A stretch of 64,000 bases of DNA. Source: DAOTVC01 sp034437215. Lineage in GTDB: Bacteria; Chloroflexota; Anaerolineae; B4-G1; SLSP01. The notes under the pieces were generated by a model. That model was given only the letters and a program-made list of their open reading frames with translations, was not told where the DNA came from and did no database searches. Location of the stretch: the NCBI GenBank assembly GCA_034437215.1, contig DAOTVC010000078.1, positions 1 to 64,000 of the forward strand. Reading direction: 5' to 3'. The number at the start of each line of letters is the position of its first letter. The stretch's first letter is position 1. This document shows, one piece after another, positions 48,740-58,777 of the stretch. A program made the position numbers and the translations under genes.

Positions 48740-49804
48740 TTACCTGAAGATCCTTTCTTCCGGTGACCACCGGCTCACCCCGGCCCGCGTGGCAAACCAG
48801 ACCTCGTCCTCAAGGGCGAGAATCTCGGCAACACGACCGGAGGCCAGCCCCGAGTTAACGGGCGTAAAGAGGCGCCAGGCCTCACCATCGAAGAGGGCCA
48901 CGGCTCCATCCGCGCTCGTCGGGGACTCCAGCGCTGCCCAGACGCCCCCCTCGACAACCGACAGAGTGCTCACCACGCTCCACGGAAGATCGCTGCTCGT
49001 GGGGCCGTACCCTCTCCACCGCTCTCCGTCGAAGTAACAGAGCCCCTCCCCACCCGTCCCCACCCAGAAGCTGCCCGGGGCATCGAAGCGCAGGGCGCGC
49101 ACCCCGCGAGTGCAGGTAGGATGGGCCATCCGGGTCCAGGTACCGGAATCCCCTTCCCACAGGAGGAGAGCATCGAGGGTTCCCACCCCGAGCCCCACCT
49201 CGGTGACGGCGAGGACGAGGGGGGTCGCGCCTAGATCGTGAGGGCGCCATCCTTCGCCACACCCCTCCCAGAGCAAGGTCGCCGTCGCCGCCCAGACGCA
49301 CTCCCGACGGTCCACCACCAGGGCACCGACGGAGCGGGTGATCGGGGTGCGCGTCCACTCGCCGTCGGTACCCCGCCGGAGCAGTCCCCGGCGAGGCGCA
49401 ACCCAGAGGTCACCCTGAGAGGTCGCGGCAATCTCCACGACGGCACGTCCCGCGGCCGGCGGCAGAGGGACGGCCCGGAACGCCGTACCGTCGAAGTAAG
49501 CGAGCCCGGCCCCCGTCGCCGCCCAGAGAGTGCCGGCGGAATCGCGGGCGAGGGCGTGGGTCCCGGCGTGGGGCAGCCCCTCCTCGACGCCGTAGGTGCT
49601 CCAGCCCCGCAGCTGAATTCTACGCACTACGGCGTGCCCGCCGTAGAGGGCAAGCAGGCCCCCGACGAAGAGTACCAGAGCGATCCAGAAGGAGAGCGGG
49701 AGGGGAACCCAGAAGTCGCTCGGCAGGTAGGCGCGCAGCGCCGGTTCGCCCCGCTCCTCCCACCAGCGGCGCACCTCTTCCCCTCGCCTGGATCGTCTTC
49801 GCAT
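48740..49804 (-). CDS. Membrane-anchored beta-propeller protein
   Basis: The 354-aa product has one membrane segment (about 35-58) after a basic cytoplasmic tail and then an extracellular seven-blade-like propeller with two-component-propeller type repeats (LWAATGAGLAYFDGTAFRAVPL, FWVGTGGEGLCYFDGERWRGYG, VWFATRAGVSRWSPEE). Such repeats occur in sensor proteins, but no kinase or output domain is attached here. It ends the MFS-GH13 operon, 7 bases after the GH13 gene. Confidence 0.8.
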   Translation of the reverse strand: MRRRSRRGEEVRRWWEERGEPALRAYLPSDFWVPLPLSFWIALVLFVGGLLALYGGHAVVRRIQLRGWSTYGVEEGLPHAGTHALARDSAGTLWAATGAGLAYFDGTAFRAVPLPPAAGRAVVEIAATSQGDLWVAPRRGLLRRGTDGEWTRTPITRSVGALVVDRRECVWAATATLLWEGCGEGWRPHDLGATPLVLAVTEVGLGVGTLDALLLWEGDSGTWTRMAHPTCTRGVRALRFDAPGSFWVGTGGEGLCYFDGERWRGYGPTSSDLPWSVVSTLSVVEGGVWAALESPTSADGAVALFDGEAWRLFTPVNSGLASGRVAEILALEDEVWFATRAGVSRWSPEERIFR

Positions 49805-49810
49805 ACGCCC

Positions 49811-51649
49811 TTAGCGCCCGGCCACCAGAATCACCCCCGCCAGGGGGCCCAGCGTGCTCGAATCCGGGGCCAGGTCTACCTCGCCGGCGGACCACAGGGA
49901 GCGTACGCGTGGGGGAAGCGTCAGTGCCACCTCCTCCTCACCCAGATTGAGGGCGACGAAGAAGTCGCCCTGCACGCCCCGGCGCTGGAAGAGCCAGTAG
50001 TCGGCGGTGAAGTCGAGGGTGGCGTGCTCCCCGTAGACCAGATCGGGGTAGGTCGCACGCAGCCCCACGAGCCGCTGCACGTCCTCCACCAGAGGCAGGT
50101 CGGCTCGCGCAGCCGCCCAGTCCATGGGCACCCGGGAGGCCTCCAGCCCCATACCGGGGTCGCGGCTGCTGTGGGGTTGGCGCAGGGCCGTCTCCGTCCC
50201 GTAGAAGAGGATGGGCGGCTGGGGCCAGGTGAGAAGCAGGAGCAGCCCCAGGCGCAGGCGACGCTCGTCGTTGCCCGCCGCCAGGAGGAAGCGATCGATG
50301 TCGTGGTTGTCGAGGAAGACCGGGCGGACGAAGTTGGAGGAGAGAGCAGAGCGGTGGGCGTCGAGAAAGCGCGCCAGTTCGGCGGCTCCCCCATTGCCAT
50401 GAGCGACGGCGCGGCGCACCATCTGCTGCCATAGAAAGTCCAGGCTGCCGTCGAGGCGTCCGACGTAGGGCGCGAGCACGTCGGGAGGCTGGACGACCTC
50501 CCCGAAGATCCAGGCCTCGGGGTTGACCGCCCGACAGGCGGCCCGGAACTCTGACCAGAAGCCGGGACCGGGGCCGTCGGCGTAGTCCAGGCGGAAGCCG
50601 TCGGCGCCCTGCTCCAGCCAGAAGCGCCCCACCTTCTGGAAGTAGGCTCGCACCTCGGGATTCTCCGTGTTCCACTCAGGCATGGTGGGGAGACCGAAGT
50701 AGCCCCGGTACTCCCCCTGCTCGGAATCAAAGCGGAACCAGTCACCGTACTCACCCTGAGGATCCGCCAGAGCCTTCTGGTAGAGGGGATGTTCGTTGCT
50801 GGCGTGATTGAGCGCCAGATCGAGCAGGAGGCGCATACCGCGCCGGTGGACCTCCTCGACCAGCTCCTTGAAGTCGTCGAGGGTGCCCAGTCGCGGCTCC
50901 ACGTCGAAGTAGTCGGTGGCGTCGTAGCCGTGGTGGGTGGGGCTGGGGAAGATGGGCGAGAGCCAGAGGGTGTTGGCTCCCAGATCCGCCACGTAGTGCA
51001 ACGCCTCGATGACCCCGCGCAGCGTGCCCCCGAAGAAGCCCATGAGATCCTCAGGATCCCCAAGGATGCGCCCTCTGCCCGGCGAGAAGCGATCCACGAA
51101 GATCTGGTAGACGACCGCCTCCCGTGTCCAGGCAGGCGGGGCGAGGGTGTCGACGACGTAGGTGAAGAGCTCCCTGCGATCCGGTGCGGGAAGTGCCGCG
51201 ACGGCGTTCTCGTCACCGAAGTGACGCCGGGTCTCCGCCAGGATCAGCTCCTCGGGTGGAGGCCAATCGGCGCAGATCCCCTCGTGCTCCACGCCTACCC
51301 CGCAGATATGGTAGTGGACCGTCGTCCCCGCGGGCTGACCGGGGATCACGCCCTCCCAACGGCGGCGGTAGCCCCAGATCAGGGGATCCCACTCGACAGC
51401 GACCTGGCGCAGGGGCAGAGTCCCCGCCCCCGAGGAGGGGTGCGAGCCGTCGGTGGTGTAGTGCACCGCCAGGGAGTGCAGATCCACATCGGGCCCCGTC
51501 CAGACCACGAGGGTGACGGGCTGATGGGGCTTCGGATCCCGGGGCTCGATGTGAGAGCCGTGCTGCACGCCCCGCCGCCGCTCGCGATAGTTGAGCAGGC
51601 GAAGGGCCTGCGTGCTATGAGCTCCAAAGATGACGTTTTCCTCAGACAC
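49811..51649 (-). CDS. GH13 alpha-amylase family enzyme with N-terminal beta domain
   Basis: The 612-aa product starts at a GTG (51649) that overlaps the end of the MFS gene; AGGAAG lies 7 bases upstream. An N-terminal beta domain (about 1-165, carbohydrate-binding type) precedes a GH13 barrel with DLALNH, GFRLDYAD (nucleophile Asp), FGEVV (acid Glu) and FLDNHD. A C-terminal beta domain follows. It is probably a cytoplasmic maltodextrin-degrading enzyme paired with the transporter. It differs from the GH13 at 35.9 kb by its longer N-terminus. Confidence 0.9.
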   Translation of the reverse strand: MSEENVIFGAHSTQALRLLNYRERRRGVQHGSHIEPRDPKPHQPVTLVVWTGPDVDLHSLAVHYTTDGSHPSSGAGTLPLRQVAVEWDPLIWGYRRRWEGVIPGQPAGTTVHYHICGVGVEHEGICADWPPPEELILAETRRHFGDENAVAALPAPDRRELFTYVVDTLAPPAWTREAVVYQIFVDRFSPGRGRILGDPEDLMGFFGGTLRGVIEALHYVADLGANTLWLSPIFPSPTHHGYDATDYFDVEPRLGTLDDFKELVEEVHRRGMRLLLDLALNHASNEHPLYQKALADPQGEYGDWFRFDSEQGEYRGYFGLPTMPEWNTENPEVRAYFQKVGRFWLEQGADGFRLDYADGPGPGFWSEFRAACRAVNPEAWIFGEVVQPPDVLAPYVGRLDGSLDFLWQQMVRRAVAHGNGGAAELARFLDAHRSALSSNFVRPVFLDNHDIDRFLLAAGNDERRLRLGLLLLLTWPQPPILFYGTETALRQPHSSRDPGMGLEASRVPMDWAAARADLPLVEDVQRLVGLRATYPDLVYGEHATLDFTADYWLFQRRGVQGDFFVALNLGEEEVALTLPPRVRSLWSAGEVDLAPDSSTLGPLAGVILVAGR

Positions 51650-52901
51650 TTGCCACTTCCTTTCTCTTATTCTGTAGACGCTTCTCGCGCAGGCGCTCCC
51701 AGGCGTAGAGGCCCAGAAAGGCCAACGTCGTGACACTTCCCACGATGCCGGCGCCGTACCAGACCCAGCGGGGATCGCGGGTGTCCATGACGCGCCCCGT
51801 CAACAGCGGGCCGGCGACCTGAGGGACCATCCAGCTGAAGCCGTAGAGGGCCATGTAACGCCCGCGCATGTCGGCGGGGGCGTAGCGAGCCACCAGAGCC
51901 TGACCGGTGGGCGCCGTCAACATCTCTCCCAGCGTGACGATGACGATCGCCACGAGGAAGAGGGCGTAGAGGGAGACGAAGCCGTAGAGAGCGGAACCCA
52001 GGCCGTAGAGGAAGGCCCCAAGCGCCATAATCAACAGCGGTCGTTGTTGGGAGCTCCAGCGGCTGATGGAGAACTGGAAGAGGACCACCAGCAGCGCGTT
52101 GAGGCTGAGGATGTACCCATACCCCCGCTCGGGTACTCCATGAACGTCACGCAGATAGACCGGCAGGGTGACCCCCATCTGCATGGCGACGAGGACGAGG
52201 AGGAAGGACGCAGCGATGAAGGCCATAAAGGCGGCGTTGCGCAGAGGCACCCCGTAACCACGAAAGGTCTGCAGCCACGACTCCGCTTCCTGCTCCTTGG
52301 AGACCTCCGGCTTCGTCTCCTGAATGGCCCAGAAAACGATAAGCGCAGTGAGGGTGCTAAAGAGAGCATCGCCGGCGAAGATAAGGAGGTAGGAGCGAGC
52401 TGCCAGCAGCCCGCCGATGGCGGGACCTACGGTGACCGCCAGGTTGGCGACGACGCGCAGGATCCCGAAGCCCTGAGAACGCTGCTCCTCAGGGAGGAGG
52501 TCGGCGACCATCGCCTGCTGCGCCGGCCCGCCGATGTTGGCGAAGAGCCCCACGATTACCGCGCCCGTGTAGACTATCTCGATCTCTTCCGCGAGACCCA
52601 ACATCAGGCTCGTGAAGCCGCTGAAGAGTAAGCCGCTGATGAGCATGCTCTTGCGTCCCAGCCTATCGGTGAGAGCCCCTCCGAGCGTTCCCCCCACCAT
52701 GCTGGCCAGGGAGAAGAGGGCGAAGACGACCCCGACCTCGGTCATCCCCACCCCAAACTTGCGCGTGATGTAGAGGGTGAGGTAGGGGAACATCAACGCA
52801 CCGCCCAGCCGGTCGATGAAGAGGGCCACGATGAGCACCCAGAACTGGCGGGGATAGGTGCGAAGGAGGTCGCGGAATCGAGCTATTCGCGAGACAACCA
52901 T
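51642..52901 (-). CDS. MFS transporter
   Basis: The 419-aa product has twelve predicted membrane helices and the MFS loop motif GGALTDRLGRKSML between helices 2 and 3. It resembles drug or sugar efflux permeases. It overlaps the start of the GH13 gene by 8 bases, so it may move the sugar that enzyme uses or releases. The window also holds a broken MFS gene at 47.8 kb. Confidence 0.88.
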   Translation of the reverse strand: MVVSRIARFRDLLRTYPRQFWVLIVALFIDRLGGALMFPYLTLYITRKFGVGMTEVGVVFALFSLASMVGGTLGGALTDRLGRKSMLISGLLFSGFTSLMLGLAEEIEIVYTGAVIVGLFANIGGPAQQAMVADLLPEEQRSQGFGILRVVANLAVTVGPAIGGLLAARSYLLIFAGDALFSTLTALIVFWAIQETKPEVSKEQEAESWLQTFRGYGVPLRNAAFMAFIAASFLLVLVAMQMGVTLPVYLRDVHGVPERGYGYILSLNALLVVLFQFSISRWSSQQRPLLIMALGAFLYGLGSALYGFVSLYALFLVAIVIVTLGEMLTAPTGQALVARYAPADMRGRYMALYGFSWMVPQVAGPLLTGRVMDTRDPRWVWYGAGIVGSVTTLAFLGLYAWERLREKRLQNKRKEVASV

Positions 52902-52986
52902 ACGCTCCAGTCGCGCAAAGCTTGCGCTCAGCTTCTAGAATGCAAAAGGGAGAGGATCGTGCGCCGGCGTCACGGATTCGACGACC

Positions 52987-55410
52987 TCAGCTCGTACGCA
53001 CCAGATGGGCTACCGTCGCACCATCGCCCCCCTCGCGCTCGGGCGCCACCTCGTACGAGGTGATGAGCGGATGGCCCGAGAGGAAGTTGCGCACCTCTCG
53101 GCGCAGGGTCCCCGTTCCCTTCCCGTGGACAATCCGCACCCAGGGCAGCTCCGCCATCGCCGCGTCGTCGAGATAGCGGTCGAGGCGCTGGAGTGCCTCC
53201 GCCGCCCTCAGGCCCCGGAGATCCAGCTGGATCCCCGGTGAGGCGCTGCGCGCCGTCGAGCGGGGAACGACGGGCTCGGGCTGCGAGAGCGGGCCTTGCG
53301 AGAGGACCGTCACGTCCTGCAAGGGCACCCGCGTGCGCATGGCCCCCATCTGCACTTCCACCTCGCCGCCCTCGACGTTCACAACGGCGGCCTCCATCCC
53401 CAGAGACTTCACCTGGACGGTATCTCCGGGGCGCGGCCGGCGTTTCAACCCGGCGGGGGAGGGTGTAGAGGGTAGCGCGGGTGCGCTCTCCACCAGAGGC
53501 TCGGGCTCGGGAAGCACGCGCCCCTCCTCGAGGCTCTCCAGATCCTCCTCCAGCTCCTCCACGGCCGTGCGGATCTCCGGCGAGGGGATGGCAGCGAGAC
53601 GGCGGCGCAGGTCGCGGAGCTCCTTCCGCAGCTCGGCGATCTCCTCCTGGGCCTCCGCCTCCGCCTGGCGCAGAATCTTGCGCCGCTCCTCCTCGATGTT
53701 CGCCAGCCGCTCCCGCAGCTTCTCCGCCTCCCGCTCCGCCTCCCGGCGGGTACGGCGCTCGGCGTCGCGCGTACGGGCGGCTTCGAGACGGAGCTCGTGC
53801 AGATCCTCGAGCATATCCTCGGCGCGCAGCTCCTCGCCCGAGAGCATCCCCTGCGCCGCCTTGACCACCGGCTCCGGCATACCCAAACGCCGCGCGATGG
53901 CGAAGGCGTTGGAGCGCCCCGGCAGCCCGATACTCAACCGGAAGGTGGGCGCCAGAGTCTCCGTGTCGAACTCCATGGAGGCATTGCGCACACCCGGTGT
54001 GTTGTGGGCGTAGAGCTTCAACTCGGGATAGTGGGTGGCGACGAGCGCGGTGCAGCGCCGCGTGCGGAAGTGCTCCAGAAGTGCGCGGGCCAGCGCCGAG
54101 CCCTCGGCGGGATCGGTGCCCGCACCCAGCTCGTCAAGGAGCACCAGCGAGCGGTGATCCACTTCATCGAGGAAGGACATGATGTTCGCCAGGTGCGCCG
54201 AGAAGGTGGAGAGACTCTGCTCGATGGACTGCTCGTCCCCAATGTCGGCGTAGATCCTCTCGAAACAGGAGAGAGACGACCCCTCGTCCACGGGAATGTG
54301 CATTCCCGCCCGCGCCATCAAGGCCAGGAGTCCCACCGTCTTCAGGGAGACGGTCTTGCCGCCGGTGTTGGGGCCGGTGATGACGAGGACGTGGGTTTCC
54401 TCATCGAGGATCACGTTCACGGCGACCACGTCGTCGGGGTGCAGGAGAGGATGACGGGCGGACTTGAGGTGTAGCACGCTGCCCGGGTGAGCATTCTCGT
54501 CCTCCCCGTCGGGCGGACGGGCGGGAGGGGGCAGCAGCTCCGGCTCCGTCGCCAAGAGCGCCTCGGCGTAGCGCGCTCGTGCGAGGGTCAGATCCAGCTC
54601 CGCCAGTGCGGCTATGGTCGCCTCGATCCCCTCCCCCACCCGCGCCACCTGCATCGTCAGCGCCGAGAGAAGGCGGTGGATCTCCTGCTCCTCCGCGATA
54701 GCCAGCTCCCGCAGCGCGTTATTGAGATCGACCACGGCGAGGGGCTCCATAAAGACTGTCTGACCGCTGGAGGAGCGGTCGTGCACCACTCCATCCACCT
54801 GGCCCTTGAAATTGGCCTGTACGGGGATGACGAAACGCCCCTGACGGCGGGTGATCATCGCCTCCTGCAGATAGCGCCCCATCGACGAGGAGCTGATCAT
54901 CCGCTGGAGCTTCTCCTGAATGCGATCCTGGGAGAGACGCAGTTCCCGGCGAATGCGTGCCAGTTCGGGGGAGGCGTCGTCCTTGACCTCTCCCCGGTCG
55001 TTCAAAACCCGACCGATGGCCTCGGCGAGTTCCGGCTGAAGCACGAAGCGAAAGGCAAGGTCGGCCAGACGAGGAAATTGCGCGTCGAGCCGCTCCAGAA
55101 TGCGCTGGAGGCGCTGGGTGCCCAGCAGGGTATCCCGCACGCGCAGCAGCTCGCCGGGCTCGATGATGACCCCGCGCCGGGCCTGCTCCACGAGGGGGCG
55201 CACATCGGAGACGCCGCCCAAACCGAAGTCGGGACGGGCGAGCAGAAGAGCACGACCCTCTGTCGTGAGAGCCAGCCACTCGCGGGCCAGCCGGTAGTCA
55301 TCGCTCGGTTCCAGCGCCCGTGCCAGATCGGCGCCCGCCGAGAAGTCGGTATAGCGCGCCAGCTGCGCAAGAATCTTCGGATACTCTAGTGTTTTCCAGT
55401 GTCGTTCCAT
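52987..55410 (-). CDS. mutS2: Endonuclease MutS2
   Basis: The 807-aa protein has the MutS2 N-terminal core, the P-loop GPNTGGKT, Walker B (LVLLDELGAGTDP), a long coiled coil (about 510-620) and a C-terminal Smr nuclease domain with LDLRG and HGKGTG. It suppresses recombination and rescues stalled ribosomes in some species. It follows cvpA, as in Bacillus. Confidence 0.95.
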   Translation of the reverse strand: MERHWKTLEYPKILAQLARYTDFSAGADLARALEPSDDYRLAREWLALTTEGRALLLARPDFGLGGVSDVRPLVEQARRGVIIEPGELLRVRDTLLGTQRLQRILERLDAQFPRLADLAFRFVLQPELAEAIGRVLNDRGEVKDDASPELARIRRELRLSQDRIQEKLQRMISSSSMGRYLQEAMITRRQGRFVIPVQANFKGQVDGVVHDRSSSGQTVFMEPLAVVDLNNALRELAIAEEQEIHRLLSALTMQVARVGEGIEATIAALAELDLTLARARYAEALLATEPELLPPPARPPDGEDENAHPGSVLHLKSARHPLLHPDDVVAVNVILDEETHVLVITGPNTGGKTVSLKTVGLLALMARAGMHIPVDEGSSLSCFERIYADIGDEQSIEQSLSTFSAHLANIMSFLDEVDHRSLVLLDELGAGTDPAEGSALARALLEHFRTRRCTALVATHYPELKLYAHNTPGVRNASMEFDTETLAPTFRLSIGLPGRSNAFAIARRLGMPEPVVKAAQGMLSGEELRAEDMLEDLHELRLEAARTRDAERRTRREAEREAEKLRERLANIEEERRKILRQAEAEAQEEIAELRKELRDLRRRLAAIPSPEIRTAVEELEEDLESLEEGRVLPEPEPLVESAPALPSTPSPAGLKRRPRPGDTVQVKSLGMEAAVVNVEGGEVEVQMGAMRTRVPLQDVTVLSQGPLSQPEPVVPRSTARSASPGIQLDLRGLRAAEALQRLDRYLDDAAMAELPWVRIVHGKGTGTLRREVRNFLSGHPLITSYEVAPEREGGDGATVAHLVRTS

Positions 55411-55451
55411 AGTTCGGGGGCGCGAAACGGCGCGCCCAACCTTCGAATAGA

Positions 55452-55985
55452 TTACGGTATCAAGACGGGCGGGAAGCCCGTCCCAACGAAGAAGGGGTAG
55501 AAGGCGTAGAGATAGAGAGAGAGCACCTGCTTCAGCCAGGGACCCAGCCGGGAGCCGAAGTACTGTCCCTGGATGGAAGCGTAACGCGTGAAGGGCTCCC
55601 AGGAGTCAGAGACCATCACTTTCACGCCCTGATAGACCATCGTCATAGTAAGCAGGGCCACCACCACACCCACGAGCCCACCAAAGAGAACGTCGAGAAA
55701 GCCGATCTTCGGCAAGGACGAGTCGGGAAAAGCGGCGCGCAGGATGAGGAAGAAGATGAACAGCAGCAGAAAGAAGAGTGCGATGAAGACCAGGCCCTCG
55801 AACCAGATCTCCTCGTTCCCGAAGAGCTTCAAGCGAAAGGCCAGCTCTTGATAGAGCAGCGCTCCCGTGAGTGTCGCGAAGTAGACGCCTACCATCATGA
55901 AGAGTGCCTTGACCGTCCGCACTGCAGCCGAGAACACCACCATGAGCAGACCGACAAGGAGCAGCAATATATCCAATGTTGCCAT
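55452..55985 (-). CDS. CvpA-family membrane protein
   Basis: The 177-aa product starts at an ATG with AAGGAG upstream and has about four membrane segments (LDILLLLVGLLMVVFSAAVRTV near the start). The family is named for colicin V production in Escherichia coli; in other bacteria it is a general envelope protein. It precedes mutS2 by about 40 bases. Confidence 0.85.
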   Translation of the reverse strand: MATLDILLLLVGLLMVVFSAAVRTVKALFMMVGVYFATLTGALLYQELAFRLKLFGNEEIWFEGLVFIALFFLLLFIFFLILRAAFPDSSLPKIGFLDVLFGGLVGVVVALLTMTMVYQGVKVMVSDSWEPFTRYASIQGQYFGSRLGPWLKQVLSLYLYAFYPFFVGTGFPPVLIP

Positions 55986-56166
55986 GGGACTCCTTTCCAC
56001 ATACCGGCCCCTGCGAGGACTCAAATGTGAGCCGATTTTACCCCCGGATTATACCACACACCAACCCTTGCGCGTTATACGGGTTCCGGGGGCAAGTGCC
56101 GGGGGAGGCGATGACAAAGCGGCCCCGGACACTTCCGGAGCCGCTTCAAAAGGCTGCGGGCCGTCT

Positions 56167-58503
56167 TCAGCTCGCGACCGTCGCCTCCTCCTCTTCCTCG
56201 AGGGAGTCGAGCGCCACGACCTCGCCGCACACGGTACACTCGGCCTCCTCCTTGCGCGCGATCAGCAACAGCCCCCCGCACTTAGGGCAGGGCTGAGGCA
56301 ACGGGCGCTTCCACGAGGTGAACTCACAGTTGGGCCACGTGGAGCAGCCGTAGAAGGTGCGGCCCCGCTTGGTGCGCTTGACGACGACCTCGCCCACCTC
56401 ACAGTCGGGGCACTTCACGCCGATCTTTTCCAGCCAGGGCTCAGTATAGCGGCACTTCGGGAAGTTGGAGCAGCCGATGAACTTGCCGTAGCGCCCCCAC
56501 CGAAGGATCAGCGGGTTTCCACAGTCGGGGCAGTCCCGCCCGATGGGCTCCACCTGATCCACCTTCTCGATGGCCTCGTCGGCCTTCTGGAGCGACTCCT
56601 CGAAGGGGCCGTAGAACTCTCGCAACAGGGAGACCCACGCGCGATCCCCTCCGGCAATCTCGTCCAGCTCGCGCTCCATCAGCGCGGTGAAGTCCACGTT
56701 GATGAGATCCGGGAAGTGCTCGACGAGCATGTCGTTCACGAGAAAACCCGTCTCCGTGGGCATCAGGCGGCGGCGCTCGCGCCGGACGTAGCCCCGGTGT
56801 TGCAGGGTGGAGAGGATGGACGCGTAGGTGGACGGGCGCCCGATCCCGTACTCCTCCATCGTCTTGATGAGGGAGGCATCGGAGTAGCGGGGCGGTGGCT
56901 GGGTGAAGTGCTGCTCGGGGATGAGCCGGAGCAGATCCACCAGCTCGTCCACGCTCATCTGTGGCACCGGTTGGTTGCGCTCTTCAGCGACGTCCTCATC
57001 CCGCGTCTCCTCGTAGACCACGAGGAAGCCGGGGAAGCGCAGCGTCGAGCCGGAGGCCCGGAAGAGGTAGGGCTTCTCTGCACCCTGCCCCGCCAGAATC
57101 TCCACACTTCGCGTGTCGTAGACCGCCGGCTTCATCTGGCTGGCGACGAAACGGCGCCAGATAAGGTTGTAGAGGCGATACTGGTCGCGGGAGAGATACT
57201 GCTTGATGGCATCGGGTGAGCGGAAGACGCTCGTGGGCCGGATGGCCTCGTGAGCCTCCTGCGCCCCCTTCGACTTGGTCTTGTGGACAGGGGGCTGGGC
57301 GGGCAAGAACTGCTCCCCATAGTGCTCGCCGATGTAGTCGCGGGCGGCGTCCTGGGCCGTCTTCGCGATGTTGGTGCTGTCGGTTCGCATGTAGGTGATG
57401 AGACCGACGGTCTCCCCATTCAGGTCGATGCCCTCGTAGAGCTGCTGGGCGATGCGCATGCTCTTCCGCGCGGAGAAGCGCAGTTTACGCGCCGCCTCCT
57501 GCTGCATGGCGCTCGTCGTGTAGGGGGCCGCGGGGTTGCGGCGGCGCTGCCCCTCCTTGGTCTTGGAGACGACGTACTCCGCCCGCTCCAGCTCCTCGAG
57601 GATCGGGGTGACGTCTCCCTCGTTGTGCAGCTCGACGTCCTCGCCGTTGATGCGCACGAGGCTGGCGACGAAGGCGGGCCGCTGCTCCCCATCTCGCTTG
57701 CGGGGCCGTAACTCCGCGTCGATGGACCAATACTCCTCGGGCACGAAGCTCTCGATCTCCCGTTCCCGCTCGACGATGAGCCGGAGAGCGACGGACTGCA
57801 CCCGGCCCGCCGACAGGCGGCTGCGGATCTTGCGCCACAGAAGCGGGCTGAGCTTGTAGCCGACGAGGCGGTCGAGGATCCGGCGGGCCTGCTGCGACTC
57901 GACGAGGTCCATGTTGAGCCCTCGAGGATGCGCAAAGGCCTCCAGAATAGCCTCCTTGGTGATCTCGTGAAAGACGACCCGGTGGGTCTGGTCGGGATCG
58001 AGTTCCAGGGCCTCTTGCAGGTGCCAGGCGATGGCCTCCCCTTCCCGGTCGAGGTCCGTCGCCAGGTAGATCTGCGCCGACTTCTCCGCGGCAGCCTTGA
58101 GCTCCTTCACCACGGAGCGCTTCTCGTTGGGCACCCGGTAACGGGGCTCGAAGTCGTGCTCCACGTCGACGGAGAGCTTGGAGCGCAACAGGTCGCGCAC
58201 GTGTCCCACCGAGGCCTTGACGGTGTAGCCCTTGCCCAGATAGCGCCCCACCGTCTTCGCCTTCGTCGGCGACTCGACGATGACCAGCTTGCCCGTAGGC
58301 TTCGGGGGTTCGGGCTTCGGGGGCGGGGTCAGCCCCTCGTGGAGGGGCGTCTGTCCCATGCGGAACATGTTCGTCCCACAGACGGGGCACGTTCCCCGCG
58401 TCGCCGGACGCGCCTGCGCCGTAAAGACCGGCTCCAGGTCACCCATCTCGCGCTTCGCCTTACACTTGACGCAATATGCTTCTAATCTGGTCTCTTCAGC
58501 CAT
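56167..58503 (-). CDS. topA: DNA topoisomerase I with an N-terminal zinc ribbon
   Basis: The 778-aa type IA topoisomerase has a Toprim domain (VIVESPTKAKT, DLDREGEA), the active-site Tyr in ITYMRTDS and three C-terminal zinc ribbons (CPDCGNPLILR...CSNFPKC, CPDCEVGEVV...CSTWPNC, CPKCGG...CTVC). Before Toprim there is an extra 50-residue Cys4 domain (YCVKCKAKREM ... CPVCGTNMFRMG), DUF5679-like. I chose the ATG at 58503; the longer frame lacks a site. A hairpin lies in the leader. Confidence 0.95.
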   Translation of the reverse strand: MAEETRLEAYCVKCKAKREMGDLEPVFTAQARPATRGTCPVCGTNMFRMGQTPLHEGLTPPPKPEPPKPTGKLVIVESPTKAKTVGRYLGKGYTVKASVGHVRDLLRSKLSVDVEHDFEPRYRVPNEKRSVVKELKAAAEKSAQIYLATDLDREGEAIAWHLQEALELDPDQTHRVVFHEITKEAILEAFAHPRGLNMDLVESQQARRILDRLVGYKLSPLLWRKIRSRLSAGRVQSVALRLIVEREREIESFVPEEYWSIDAELRPRKRDGEQRPAFVASLVRINGEDVELHNEGDVTPILEELERAEYVVSKTKEGQRRRNPAAPYTTSAMQQEAARKLRFSARKSMRIAQQLYEGIDLNGETVGLITYMRTDSTNIAKTAQDAARDYIGEHYGEQFLPAQPPVHKTKSKGAQEAHEAIRPTSVFRSPDAIKQYLSRDQYRLYNLIWRRFVASQMKPAVYDTRSVEILAGQGAEKPYLFRASGSTLRFPGFLVVYEETRDEDVAEERNQPVPQMSVDELVDLLRLIPEQHFTQPPPRYSDASLIKTMEEYGIGRPSTYASILSTLQHRGYVRRERRRLMPTETGFLVNDMLVEHFPDLINVDFTALMERELDEIAGGDRAWVSLLREFYGPFEESLQKADEAIEKVDQVEPIGRDCPDCGNPLILRWGRYGKFIGCSNFPKCRYTEPWLEKIGVKCPDCEVGEVVVKRTKRGRTFYGCSTWPNCEFTSWKRPLPQPCPKCGGLLLIARKEEAECTVCGEVVALDSLEEEEEATVAS

Positions 58504-58528
58504 CCTCTTCACCCGCTTGCATACTAAA

Positions 58529-58557
58529 ACTTCCGAAGTCCCTCTGACCTCGGAAGT
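58529..58557 (-). promoter_or_regulatory. Leader hairpin of topA
   Basis: ACTTCCGA pairs with TCGGAAGT, and on the minus strand TTTTAG follows. It lies just upstream of the topA start and resembles a weak attenuator. Confidence 0.5.
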
Positions 58558-58569
58558 GCCGTGGATCAT

Positions 58570-58777
58570 ATCTCTAACAGAGCATCATCATAAAAGAAAA
58601 GGTGTGGGCTGTCAAGAGAGGCGCGAAAAGAGCTCGTTGATACGGAGGGACTTGTGAAGTCCGCACTCTTTACATATACTGACCCGGACGAGTACCGCTA
58701 AACCGAGCCGGGCTATGACCTCTCCGCCAGCGGTTAAAACCGCCGGCTACCGTATTGAAGTCGGCTGAAGCCGACTG
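58570..58777. other. Non-coding gap with palindromic units
   Basis: No gene is seen. Two short palindromes occur: GCCAGCGGTT...AACCGCCGGC near 58727-58748 and AGTCGGCTGAAGCCGACT at 58759-58776. They lie just before a family 2 repeat copy and look like REP-type elements. Confidence 0.55.
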
